Shown one piece after another: positions 20,050-28,535 of a stretch of 64,000 nt of DNA; the stretch's first letter is position 1; each line of letters opens with the position of its first letter. The notes under the pieces are model-generated. The model was not told where the DNA came from and made no database searches. It saw nothing but the letters and a program-made list of their open reading frames with translations. Origin of the DNA: CAVQJU01 sp963729215. Lineage in GTDB: Bacteria; Acidobacteriota; Vicinamibacteria; Vicinamibacterales; CAVVIG01. The position numbers and the translations under genes were made by a program. The stretch is from assembly GCA_963729215.1 (NCBI GenBank), contig CAVSND010000031.1, positions 62,001 through 126,000 on the forward strand, written 5' to 3'.

Positions 20050-21327
20050 TCATGGCGCAGCCCCGATGACGAGGGCGCTGTTCTTCGAGCCAAAGCCGAG
20101 GCAGTTGCAGAGTGCGGCTTCGGCGCTGGCTTCGCGACCGGTGTTCGGGATGAAGTCGAGATCGCACGCGGGGTCGGGGTCGTGCTGGTTGATCGTCGGG
20201 GGAAAATAGCCGCGCGCAAGGGCCAGCGCCGCGGTCACGATGCCTGCCGAACCGCTGGCGCCCTGCGGGTGGCCAATCATCGACTTGACCGACGACCCGG
20301 CCAGCCGCTCTGCGTGATTTCCGAACACCTCGCGAACGCAGCGTGATTCGACGGCGTCGTTGAGCACGGTCGACGTGCCGTGGAAGCTCACGTACCCGAT
20401 GGCTTCGCGCGAATAGCCAGACCGCTCGATGGCCAGCGCGATCGCGCGAACGATCTCACGGCCGTCCGGCGCCATCTGTACGCGGTGGTAGGCGTCGCAC
20501 GTGGATCCGTAGCCGTCAACGGACGCGTAAATGTGCGCGCCGCGCGCCCGGGCGCGTTCCTCGCTCTCGAGCACCACCATCCACGCGCCCTCGCCGAGGA
20601 CGAACCCGTCGCGCCCGCGATCGAAGGGACGCGACGCCCCCGCAGGCGCGTCGTTGTACGCCGTGGACACCACCTTCATCCGCGAGAAACCGTAGAGCAT
20701 GCCCGGCGTCACGCACGCGTCGGTGCCGCCCGACAACAGGACGTCGGCCTCGCCCGATCGGATGAGCGCCGCCGCGTAACCGATGGCGTCGGTCGAGCTG
20801 GTGCAGCCGCACGACAGCACGTGGCTGACGCCGTGCAGGCGCAGCGAAATCGAAATCTCGCTCGAGACCATCCCGACGATGGACACCGGAATCGCGTAAG
20901 GCGTCACCTTCCGCTCGCGCTCGGCAAAGAAGTCCGCATATTGGCGCTCGCCGACGTCGATGCCGCCTCCGCCGCTGCCAACAATGACGCCGGCGCCCGG
21001 CTCCCCGATGCGGAGGCCCGCATCGCTCCAGGCTTCGCGGGCGGCGATCACGCCGTTCAGCGCCGCGCGCGAGTAGCGTTTCGGGTCGGCGCGGTACTCC
21101 GGATCCCAGATATCCTCGCCCGCAAACGCCGGCACATCGTCGATCGTGACGCCGCTGGCTGGTGCGGCGACCTGGCATCCGAGCGACGAGGTATCGAACT
21201 CGGTGACCGCGCGTGTACCGCTGCAACCGCGCCGCACGTGGTCCCAGAAGCGTTCGCGCCCGACGCCGAACGGCGAGACGACGCCGATACCGGTAATGAC
21301 GACTTTGGGACGGCCGGAGTGGCGCAT
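20050..21327 (-). CDS. Beta-ketoacyl-ACP synthase II-like ketosynthase
   Basis: 425 residues, full thiolase-fold length. The N-terminus VVITGIGVVSPFG is typical. The catalytic triad is visible: C175 in SCGCTSSTDAIG, His in FHGTSTVLND and His in MIGHPQGASG. It performs decarboxylative condensation on ACP- or CoA-bound acyl chains. Start MRHSGRPK at 21327 is preferred to an in-frame extension that only reads through repeat sequence. Its start lies 17 bp from the divergent MddA/NnrU-like start. The neighbouring reductase and methyltransferase suggest a specialised lipid or polyketide route rather than bulk fatty-acid synthesis. Confidence 0.9.
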   Translation of the reverse strand: MRHSGRPKVVITGIGVVSPFGVGRERFWDHVRRGCSGTRAVTEFDTSSLGCQVAAPASGVTIDDVPAFAGEDIWDPEYRADPKRYSRAALNGVIAAREAWSDAGLRIGEPGAGVIVGSGGGGIDVGERQYADFFAERERKVTPYAIPVSIVGMVSSEISISLRLHGVSHVLSCGCTSSTDAIGYAAALIRSGEADVLLSGGTDACVTPGMLYGFSRMKVVSTAYNDAPAGASRPFDRGRDGFVLGEGAWMVVLESEERARARGAHIYASVDGYGSTCDAYHRVQMAPDGREIVRAIALAIERSGYSREAIGYVSFHGTSTVLNDAVESRCVREVFGNHAERLAGSSVKSMIGHPQGASGSAGIVTAALALARGYFPPTINQHDPDPACDLDFIPNTGREASAEAALCNCLGFGSKNSALVIGAAP

Positions 21328-21339
21328 GACAGGTCCTAC

Positions 21340-21371
21340 AATAGATGACGAGACGACGAGATGACCAGTTG
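21340..21371. repeat. Family A repeat, short degenerate single arm
   Basis: Degenerate units (AGATGACGAG, ACGACGAG, ATGACCAG) lie in the tiny gap between two divergent starts and encode the first nine or so residues of the plus-strand gene (MTRRRDDQL). Similarity to the other A copies is clear only in the last two units. Confidence 0.6.
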
Positions 21372-22049
21372 AACCCGATCTGGCGCGCATTCCAGTGGCT
21401 GGGCGGTGGCGTGTTCGTCGCCGCCCTGGCCCTCTGCGGCTATTCGTATGTCGTCGTCTGGGCGCGGTCGGCTCCGTTCGACAGCGGCGCCATCGCGATC
21501 GATTTTGTCCTGTTCACCGCCTTCGCCGCCCACCACAGCGTGTTCGCTCGCGAGCCGGTCAAGCGGTGGCTGGTGAAGCGGATCCCTGAAGGGCTGCTTC
21601 GCTCGGTTTACGTCTGGATGGCGAGCCTGCTGCTGATCCTGATGTGCGTTGGATGGCAGCCCGTCGGCGGAGACGTGTACCACGTCCAGGGATGGCGGGC
21701 GCTGGGACATGCGATCGTTCAGCTCGCTGGCGTGCTGGTGATCGCGAGCGCCGTGCGTGCCATCGATGCCCTCGAGCTCGCCGGTATTCGATCCCATGTC
21801 GCCGACGATTCGTTGCAAATCAGCGGCCCGTACCGCTGGGTGCGGCACCCGCTCTATCTCGGCTGGCTTGTGGCGACCTTCGGCGCTGCGCACATGACCG
21901 GAGATCGTCTGTTTTTTGCGGGAATCTCGGTGTTCTACCTCATCATTGCGGTGCCGTTCGAGGAACGCGCTCTCGTCCGCAGTTTCGGCCAGCACTACAC
22001 GCAGTACCAGCAGCTCGTCCGCTGGCGCATCGTGCCTTACGTATATTGA
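21345..22049 (+). CDS. MddA/NnrU-like membrane methyltransferase-family protein
   Basis: 234 residues with about six transmembrane helices. The C-terminal half has the ICMT-superfamily signature SGPYRWVRHPLYLGW and FGQHYTQYQQLVRWRIVPY, and AAHHSVFAREPVKRW resembles NnrU/MddA proteins. Relatives methylate small substrates or isoprenoid-type lipids with SAM; the substrate here is unknown. The ATG at 21345 lies in repeat-like sequence; TTG 21369 (LNPIWRAF) is an alternative start. A second methyltransferase of this superfamily sits at 18264-18804 on the other side of the ketosynthase. Confidence 0.75.
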   Translation: MTRRRDDQLNPIWRAFQWLGGGVFVAALALCGYSYVVVWARSAPFDSGAIAIDFVLFTAFAAHHSVFAREPVKRWLVKRIPEGLLRSVYVWMASLLLILMCVGWQPVGGDVYHVQGWRALGHAIVQLAGVLVIASAVRAIDALELAGIRSHVADDSLQISGPYRWVRHPLYLGWLVATFGAAHMTGDRLFFAGISVFYLIIAVPFEERALVRSFGQHYTQYQQLVRWRIVPYVY

Positions 22050-22059
22050 AAACGGAGAA

Positions 22060-22162
22060 TCTAGTCATCTAGTCATCTGGTCGTCTGGTCATCGTTGATC
22101 AATCTGAGAATTGAGCAATTTACCAACGATGACCAGATCACTAGATGACCAGATGACTAGAT
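22060..22162. repeat. Family A intergenic repeat, inverted two-arm copy (A3)
   Basis: Left arm about 22060-22096 (TAGTCATC and TGGTCATC units), AT-rich centre 22097-22123, right arm about 22124-22162 (ATGACCAG, ATGACTAG). It lies exactly between two convergent genes and would fold as a hairpin in either transcript, so it may serve as a bidirectional terminator. Confidence 0.92.
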
Positions 22163-22169
22163 CGTGTCG

Positions 22170-23195
22170 TCATTTTTCTACCGGTGAGCGCTTCCAGGTG
22201 CGCCACCAGGCCGCGGTGCCAAGTCCGAGCGCATCCCACCACGCATCCAGCATGTCGCGCCGTCCCGCGTGGATGCCGTCGCGCGTGACGGTTGACGGCG
22301 GCGGCACGAACTGCGCCAGGCGATCGAAAACGCGGTCGCGGTCAGCTCCGTTCACCCGCGTCAGCAGGTGCCACAGCGTCACTTCGTCGCGTTCCTGCGC
22401 CTCGTCCAGCACCCGCGAGAGCGCGGCCGGGGCATCGGGCGCGTCGCTCGTGAAATCGATCGTCAGCAGCGCCTCCCGAAATGCCTGCGACACGCGCTCG
22501 TTGTAGGGAGTCCCCGGCCCCTTGCCGGGGCGCGTGACGCTCATCGATCCGGCGGGCACGAACGATTCACGGCCGCGCCATTCGAACCCCACCCAACCGA
22601 CGAGCACGTTCACGAGTCCCTCTCCGCTATCGTCCATCGTGAGCGTGTAGGCACACCCCAAATCGACAGCCGTGGACGAAGCCGTTTCGACCGAGAACTG
22701 CCCCGGGGGCGCCCAGATCGTGGCGTGCAGCGTCCCCCGTTCGAGTTGCAGGCGATGATCCCCGCTGCGCGCGCTGACGAGACGAAGCCGCGTGCCGGGC
22801 TCGACGCTGATCCGGCCAATCGTGCCGACTGTGAGGCTGGCCGTAGAACGTTCGTCCGTTTCGAGCCAATCGCCGACCGGGAGCCGCGCGCCGGCTCCGG
22901 CAGGCCTGGAGGAAATCGTCGGATTACCCTCGGCACGGGTCAGGTCCCAGGCTTGTGAATTCATCCGGCGCACGAGCGCCGTGCCGCCAAGAAGGACACC
23001 GATCAGGATCGCGGCTGCGGTGGCGAGCGCGGTATACGACCAGGATGGACGCTTCCCCATCCGGCTTTCCGGCAGCAGCAAACGCGGCGGAGGATTCTGC
23101 TGCGCCAGCGCCGCCAGCTTCCGCTCCAGGCGTTCGACGTCTGGATCGGGGGTCCCGCCGCGGTCCCAGAGGTAGTCGTCGTTCTCTACGTTCAC
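22170..23195 (-). CDS. FecR-domain anti-sigma/regulatory protein
   Basis: 341 residues: an N-terminal cytoplasmic tail (1-50), one transmembrane helix (about 53-75) and a periplasmic FecR-type beta domain (about 90-230; VGDWLETDERSTASLTVG, RISVEPGTRLRLV, LERGTLHATIWAPPGQFSVE). The start overlaps the ECF sigma stop (ATGA), the usual arrangement for a sigma factor and its regulator. The C-terminal 100 residues are not recognised. Confidence 0.87.
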   Translation of the reverse strand: MNVENDDYLWDRGGTPDPDVERLERKLAALAQQNPPPRLLLPESRMGKRPSWSYTALATAAAILIGVLLGGTALVRRMNSQAWDLTRAEGNPTISSRPAGAGARLPVGDWLETDERSTASLTVGTIGRISVEPGTRLRLVSARSGDHRLQLERGTLHATIWAPPGQFSVETASSTAVDLGCAYTLTMDDSGEGLVNVLVGWVGFEWRGRESFVPAGSMSVTRPGKGPGTPYNERVSQAFREALLTIDFTSDAPDAPAALSRVLDEAQERDEVTLWHLLTRVNGADRDRVFDRLAQFVPPPSTVTRDGIHAGRRDMLDAWWDALGLGTAAWWRTWKRSPVEK

Positions 23196-23701
23196 ACCAG
23201 CACTCCCAGCCGCTCGCGAAGCTGCTTCATGCCTCGATGGAGGTTCACTCGGACTGACGCCGCGGTCAGCCCGGTGCGGGCCGCGATCTCCGGACCAGTC
23301 ATCCCCTCGACAAGACGCAGCACCAACGTCTCCCGGTACGCTTCCGGCAGCGTCCGGATGACACCGAGAACGGCCAGCGCCTCGGTGCGATCCGGGTCCA
23401 TCCTGCCCACATCGTCCGTCAACTCCACGGTGTGAGCCGCGCCGCGTCGCAGTTGGTCGGCCGCGCGATTCCGCGCGATGGCCGCCAGCCAGCCGGCGAA
23501 TGCGTGGGCGTCGCGGAGCGTATGCAGCCGCTCCAGCGCGATCACGAAGACGTCCTGGACGAGGTCGTCAACGTCGGCCCGAGGGCCTCGGGCCAGCAGG
23601 ACGCCGTGCACCATCCGGGCAAACCGGGCGTACAGCTCGCCGAACGCGGAGCGATCTCCACCCCTGGCGGCTTCCACGACGTGCGCGACGTCATCTGTCA
23701 C
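23192..23701 (-). CDS. ECF-type RNA polymerase sigma factor
   Basis: 169 residues with sigma region 2 (FARMVHGVLLARGPRADVDD, LVQDVFVIALERL) and region 4 (RTLPEAYRETLVLRLVEGMT, then AARTGLTAASVRVNLHRGMK). The GTG at 23701 after GGGAGTGG is the likely start; longer readings run through the lon promoter region. It is coupled to the FecR protein and divergent from lon by 67 bp, so the pair may share a control region with the protease gene. Confidence 0.9.
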   Translation of the reverse strand: MTDDVAHVVEAARGGDRSAFGELYARFARMVHGVLLARGPRADVDDLVQDVFVIALERLHTLRDAHAFAGWLAAIARNRAADQLRRGAAHTVELTDDVGRMDPDRTEALAVLGVIRTLPEAYRETLVLRLVEGMTGPEIAARTGLTAASVRVNLHRGMKQLRERLGVLV

Positions 23702-23768
23702 ACCACTCCCGCCACTTAAGACGCCGGCGATACACGGAGTGTTAACCAATTGAGTAAACTCGCCTGCA

Positions 23769-26147
23769 ATGGCCGAACCCGTCCGCACGTACCCCAGCGA
23801 GTTCCCTGTCGTCGCGCTCCGGCAACTGGTCGTTTTCCCGCTGACGATCCAACCGCTCGCCGTCAACAGGCCGGCGTCCATGGAGTCGGTGAACCGCGCG
23901 CTCGCCACGGACCGGATGCTGTTCCTGGCGCTCCAGACCAGCGACGCACAGGACGACGCCGAACCCGACGATGTGCGGAAAGTCGGGACCATTGCGGCCG
24001 TCCGGCAGATGGCGCGCGCCCCAAACGGCGGCCTGCACATCATCGTCGAGGGCCTGACGAGAGCCAAGGCCGAGAGCGTGACCAAGAGCGGGCCATCGCT
24101 GCGGGCGACCGTCAGCCCCATTCCCGAGCCCGTGGAACGCACCCTGGAGGTGGACGCCTACGTCCGGCGGCTTCAGGAGCTGGTCGAAAGAGGACTGTCG
24201 ATTGCCGCGGGGCTGTCCCAGGATTTGCGGGGCATGGTGGCCGGCATCGACGAGCCGCTGCGGCTCGTGTATCTGCTGTCGAACCTGCTGGACATGAAGG
24301 CGGAAGACAAGCAGCAGATTCTGGAGGCTGACAACCTCGTCACCAAGCTGCAGGCCGTCACGGTCGCGCTGAGCCGTGAAATCTCTCTCCTCGAGCTCAA
24401 GAGCAAGATCGAGAGCGAGACGCAGGAGGAGATGACGGACGCGCAGCGTCAGTACTACCTGCGCCAGCAGCTGAAGACCATTCAGGACGAGCTCGGCGAG
24501 GGCGAGCAAACCGACGCGGCGGAGGTTCGGAAGAAGATCCTGGAGGCAAAACTGCCTGACGCGGTCGCGCTCGTGGCCGAGCGCGAAGTCGAACGTCTCG
24601 AACGCACGACACCAGCCTCCCCCGACCACCAGATGATTCGAACGTATCTCGACTGGGTGCTCGACGTGCCGTGGTCCAAGGTGACCGACGATCGCCTCGA
24701 CCCGGTGGCCGCGCGGCGTGTGCTCGACGAGGACCATTACGATCTCGACAAGGTCAAGGACCGCATCGTCGAGTATCTGGCCGTTCAGAAGCTGAGATCG
24801 CTTCAATCGAAGGACGCCGCATCCGTCGCCTCTATCAAGGGCCCCATCCTCTGCTTCGTTGGTCCGCCGGGCGTCGGCAAGACGTCGCTTGGCCAGTCGA
24901 TCGCCCGGGCCATGAATCGGGCGTTCGTGCGAATTTCGCTCGGCGGCGTGCGCGACGAAGCGGAAATCCGCGGGCACCGGCGCACCTACATCGGCTCGAT
25001 TCCTGGACGCATCGTCCAGGCGATGAAACAGGCGGGCGCGATGAACCCGGTGTTCATGCTGGACGAAATCGACAAGCTCAGCGCCGGCGGCTTCCAGGGC
25101 GACCCCGCGGCCGCGCTGCTCGAGGTGCTCGATCCGGCGCAAAACCACTCGTTCCGGGATCACTACCTCGAGATCAGCATGGACCTGTCGCGCGTGCTGT
25201 TCATCGCGACCGCCAACCAGCTGGGTCCGGTGCACCCGGCGCTGCTCGACCGCATGGAGATCATCTCGCTGGCCGGGTATACCGCCGAAGAGAAGCTCCA
25301 CATCGCGAAGCGGTATCTCGTCCCGCGCCAGATCGAGGAACACGCGCTGACGACGGCGGCGGTGACGTTCGACGATGCCGCGGTCATGCGAATCATCGTG
25401 GACTACACGCGCGAGGCCGGCGTCCGCAGTCTGGAACGCAACATCGCCGCCGTGGTCAGGAAGATCGCCGCGCGCATGGCGTCGGCGGAGGGGCCACAGA
25501 CGGCAACCGTTCACGCCGATGCCATCGCCGATTATCTTGGCCCGCCCCGCTTCCACGACGAGGTGGCGTTCCGCGTGTCACGGCCCGGCGTGGCAACGGG
25601 CCTGGCGTGGACGGAAACGGGAGGCGACGTCCTCTTCATCGAGGCCACGCTCCTTCCGTCGGGTCATCACGACGTCATCCTCACCGGCCAGCTGGGCAGC
25701 GTGATGCAGGAGTCGGCGCGCGCCGCCGTGAGCCACATCCGATCGCAGGCCGTCGAGATCGGGGTGCCGGCGGACTTTCTCGACAACCACGACCTGCACA
25801 TCCACGTGCCGGCGGGCGCTATTCCGAAGGACGGGCCGTCGGCCGGCGTGACGATCGCCACCGCGATTGTGTCGGCGCTCAAGAAGCAAACCATCCGCGA
25901 GGACGTGGCGATGACCGGCGAGATCACGTTGAGCGGCCTGGTGCTGCCGGTCGGCGGCATTCGCGAGAAATCGCTCGCGGCGATGCGCCACGGCATCAAG
26001 GACATGATCCTGCCCGCCCGCAACGAGTCGGACCTCGCGGAGCTGCCGGCAGAGGTGAAGCGCGGCATGCATTTCATCCCCGTGCACACACTCGCAGAAG
26101 TTTTGCGTGTGGCGCTGCCGGCCGGGTCGATCGGGGACGTAAAATGA
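23769..26147 (+). CDS. lon: ATP-dependent Lon protease
   Basis: 792 residues, normal for LonA. It has the N-terminal substrate-binding LAN domain (about 10-200), an AAA+ module with Walker A GPPGVGKT (from G365) and Walker B FMLDEIDK, and a C-terminal protease domain. The catalytic dyad is S691 in PKDGPSAG and K734 in GGIREKSLAA, 43 residues apart as in E. coli Lon. It degrades misfolded and regulatory proteins in the cytosol. It is divergent from the ECF sigma factor and followed 4 bp later by the cupredoxin gene. Confidence 0.97.
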   Translation: MAEPVRTYPSEFPVVALRQLVVFPLTIQPLAVNRPASMESVNRALATDRMLFLALQTSDAQDDAEPDDVRKVGTIAAVRQMARAPNGGLHIIVEGLTRAKAESVTKSGPSLRATVSPIPEPVERTLEVDAYVRRLQELVERGLSIAAGLSQDLRGMVAGIDEPLRLVYLLSNLLDMKAEDKQQILEADNLVTKLQAVTVALSREISLLELKSKIESETQEEMTDAQRQYYLRQQLKTIQDELGEGEQTDAAEVRKKILEAKLPDAVALVAEREVERLERTTPASPDHQMIRTYLDWVLDVPWSKVTDDRLDPVAARRVLDEDHYDLDKVKDRIVEYLAVQKLRSLQSKDAASVASIKGPILCFVGPPGVGKTSLGQSIARAMNRAFVRISLGGVRDEAEIRGHRRTYIGSIPGRIVQAMKQAGAMNPVFMLDEIDKLSAGGFQGDPAAALLEVLDPAQNHSFRDHYLEISMDLSRVLFIATANQLGPVHPALLDRMEIISLAGYTAEEKLHIAKRYLVPRQIEEHALTTAAVTFDDAAVMRIIVDYTREAGVRSLERNIAAVVRKIAARMASAEGPQTATVHADAIADYLGPPRFHDEVAFRVSRPGVATGLAWTETGGDVLFIEATLLPSGHHDVILTGQLGSVMQESARAAVSHIRSQAVEIGVPADFLDNHDLHIHVPAGAIPKDGPSAGVTIATAIVSALKKQTIREDVAMTGEITLSGLVLPVGGIREKSLAAMRHGIKDMILPARNESDLAELPAEVKRGMHFIPVHTLAEVLRVALPAGSIGDVK

Positions 26148-26151
26148 CGAG

Positions 26152-26850
26152 GTGCGCCGTCTTGTCGTCCTGCTGCACGCTGTTGCATTGGTGTGTGTCG
26201 CCGCGACCGTTGCAGCGCTGCGGGCGCAGACGACGGAACCCGGCACGGGCACGATTGCCGGCCACGTCAAGCTGACGGCTCGGGTCCGTTCGCCGCTGGC
26301 GTCGAACGTCTACCCGTCGAGAACCATCGGCAAACACGCCGGGCCCAACATTCCCGAGATCCGCAACGTCGTCATCTACCTGAAAGATCCCGCGTTCCGC
26401 GGCACGCTGAAGACGACGAAATCCGAGCTCCGGCAGGAGGACGAAACGTTCGTCCCGCACGTGCTGGCGATTACCAGGGGATCGACGGTCGAGTTTCCCA
26501 ACGCCGATCCGTTCTTCCACAACGTGTTTTCGCTGTCGTCCACGGCGCCGTTCAACCTCGGCCGGTATCCCCGCGGCGAGACGCGCGGGCAGCGCTTCAA
26601 CAAGCCGGGCCTGGTGAAGGTGTTCTGCGACATCCACTCCCACATGAGCGCGTCGATCCTCGTGCTGGATCACCCGTACTTCACGATTCCCTCGGTTGAC
26701 GGCGCATTCGAGCTGCCGAACGTCCCCGCCGGCCGGTACACCCTGGTGGGGTGGCACGAACGGGTCGGCGAGCGGATGGTTCCGGTGCGGGTCGAAGCCG
26801 GGCAGACTTCAACGATCGATCTCACGGTTCCCGTCGAGGACAAGCCGTGA
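26152..26850 (+). CDS. Secreted cupredoxin-like (plastocyanin-fold) protein
   Basis: 232 residues from GTG 26152, with a signal peptide (VVLLHAVALVCVAATVAALRA). Putative type-1 copper ligands are the His of FFHNVFS and the C-x-x-H-x-H-M cluster of VFCDIHSHMSAS. The end (about 175-232) resembles a carboxypeptidase-regulatory beta sandwich (FELPNVPAGRYTLVGWHERV). It may carry electrons or bind copper in the periplasm. Its stop overlaps the HD-GYP start (GTGA), so expression is coupled. Confidence 0.83.
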   Translation: MRRLVVLLHAVALVCVAATVAALRAQTTEPGTGTIAGHVKLTARVRSPLASNVYPSRTIGKHAGPNIPEIRNVVIYLKDPAFRGTLKTTKSELRQEDETFVPHVLAITRGSTVEFPNADPFFHNVFSLSSTAPFNLGRYPRGETRGQRFNKPGLVKVFCDIHSHMSASILVLDHPYFTIPSVDGAFELPNVPAGRYTLVGWHERVGERMVPVRVEAGQTSTIDLTVPVEDKP

Positions 26851-28535
26851 CCGGAACCCGGCGGCCGCCGCGGCTCCTGATCAGGACGCTGGCTGTCACG
26901 TTCGCGACCGTTGCGCTGCTCCTGATTGCCGTCTTCGTGGTCGTCATTGTCAGCGTCCGCGACCAGGTGCGGCAGACGGTTTCCACGAATCTCGAGTCGG
27001 GTCAGCGTCTCTTCGCGACGGTCGAGGCCCGCCGTCAGCGCGAGTTGAGCGAACAGGCGGCGGCGTTGGCGGAGAGTCCCCGCCTGAAGGCTGCCGTGGA
27101 TACGTACGCCGCGGAGTCCGGGACGAACACCGATCCGGTCGTCCGTGAGCAGTGGCTGACGACGATTCGCCGGCAGCTCGAAGAAGTGGCCGCGCGAATC
27201 GAGTCGGACGCCATCGTGCTGACCGATATCCACCACCACACGCTCGCGGTCGCGGGCCGGCTGGCCGATCGCTGGCCGCTCGACCGCGATGTGATCATGG
27301 CCGGAAACGCGGAGCGCGATCGCGTGGACGTCATCACGCACATGAACGGCACGGCCTTCCGCGTCGTGTCGGTGCCGTTCGATCTCGACGGGGTCCGGAT
27401 CGGCGCGCTGTACCTGGCCACGGCCATGGACCATCAGTATGCGGTGGAGCTCGGCACGCTGGCCGGCGCGCGCACCGCCATCGTCAGCGGCGGCCGGATC
27501 ATCGCCAGTACCCTGTCGGCAGACTCGAGCCGGGCGTTCGAGACCGCAGTGGCCTCGACGCAGCCGGCCGCGGGAATCGTCCCGCTCGAGGGCGAGTCAT
27601 ACGCCTTCCGCCGCCTGGTCGATTTGAACGGCGCGAGCTTCTACGCCCTGGCATCGATCGACGAGTCGTCCCGAGCGGCGACGCGCACGGCGGTGCAGCG
27701 CCTGTTGATTATCGCGGCGGGCGCCACGCTGCTGGCGCTGGCGGCGAGCTTCTGGCTCGCACGGATGATCACCGGACCGATCGGGCACCTGTCGGCATCG
27801 CTGCAGCGCATGGCTGCCACGCGCGAGGTGGCGGCCGGACTCACGCTGACGGGCTCGAGCCTCGAGATCGACATGCTCACGGACACCTTCAACGCCCTGA
27901 TCACGTCGGTGACGGCGGCCGAGGATCAGACGCAGGGCGCCTATACGGGAGCCATTCGCGCCCTCGCCATGGCACTCGACGCGCGCGACCCTTACACGGC
28001 CGGCCATTCCGAACGCGTGAGCGTGCTGTCGGTCGCGATCGGCCGATCGCTGCGCCTGCGCGACGAAGAGATCGAGATCATCAGGCTGGGCGCGCTTCTC
28101 CACGACATCGGCAAGATCGGCGTACCGGATGCCGTGCTGCTGAAACCAACGGCGCTCACGCCCGCCGAGTTCGACATCATCAAGCAGCATCCCGGCGCGG
28201 GCGCGCGCATTCTCCAGTCCGTGCCGTTTCTGGCCCCCCACATTCCGATCGTCGAGCTTCACCACGAGCGGCCGGACGGGAAGGGCTACCCACATGGTCT
28301 CCGCGGCGACGAGATCCCCATCGCCGCGCACATCGTCCACGTGGCCGATGCGTATGACGCGATGACGACGGCGCGCGCGTACCGCGGAGCGCGGCACCCG
28401 GCCGCCGCGCTCCAGGAGCTGTGGCATTTTGCCGGCACGGGCTTTCACGCTGAGGCCGTCGGCGCTCTCGCGACCGTTCTGCCGGGAGTCATCTCCGATA
28501 AGGGCGAGGTCGTACTCGAAAGCACGCATGCGTAG
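26847..28535 (+). CDS. Membrane HD-GYP-domain c-di-GMP phosphodiesterase
   Basis: 562 residues from GTG 26847. One transmembrane helix (about 15-37), a periplasmic Cache-like sensor domain (about 40-290), a second helix (about 295-318) and a HAMP linker precede the HD-GYP domain (about 375-550) with HDIGKIGVPD and HHERPDGKGYP. The family hydrolyses cyclic di-GMP to pGpG or GMP. Coupling to a cupredoxin upstream and an outer-membrane protein downstream suggests that an envelope, perhaps redox or copper, signal is sensed; this is inference. Confidence 0.93.
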   Translation: MTGTRRPPRLLIRTLAVTFATVALLLIAVFVVVIVSVRDQVRQTVSTNLESGQRLFATVEARRQRELSEQAAALAESPRLKAAVDTYAAESGTNTDPVVREQWLTTIRRQLEEVAARIESDAIVLTDIHHHTLAVAGRLADRWPLDRDVIMAGNAERDRVDVITHMNGTAFRVVSVPFDLDGVRIGALYLATAMDHQYAVELGTLAGARTAIVSGGRIIASTLSADSSRAFETAVASTQPAAGIVPLEGESYAFRRLVDLNGASFYALASIDESSRAATRTAVQRLLIIAAGATLLALAASFWLARMITGPIGHLSASLQRMAATREVAAGLTLTGSSLEIDMLTDTFNALITSVTAAEDQTQGAYTGAIRALAMALDARDPYTAGHSERVSVLSVAIGRSLRLRDEEIEIIRLGALLHDIGKIGVPDAVLLKPTALTPAEFDIIKQHPGAGARILQSVPFLAPHIPIVELHHERPDGKGYPHGLRGDEIPIAAHIVHVADAYDAMTTARAYRGARHPAAALQELWHFAGTGFHAEAVGALATVLPGVISDKGEVVLESTHA

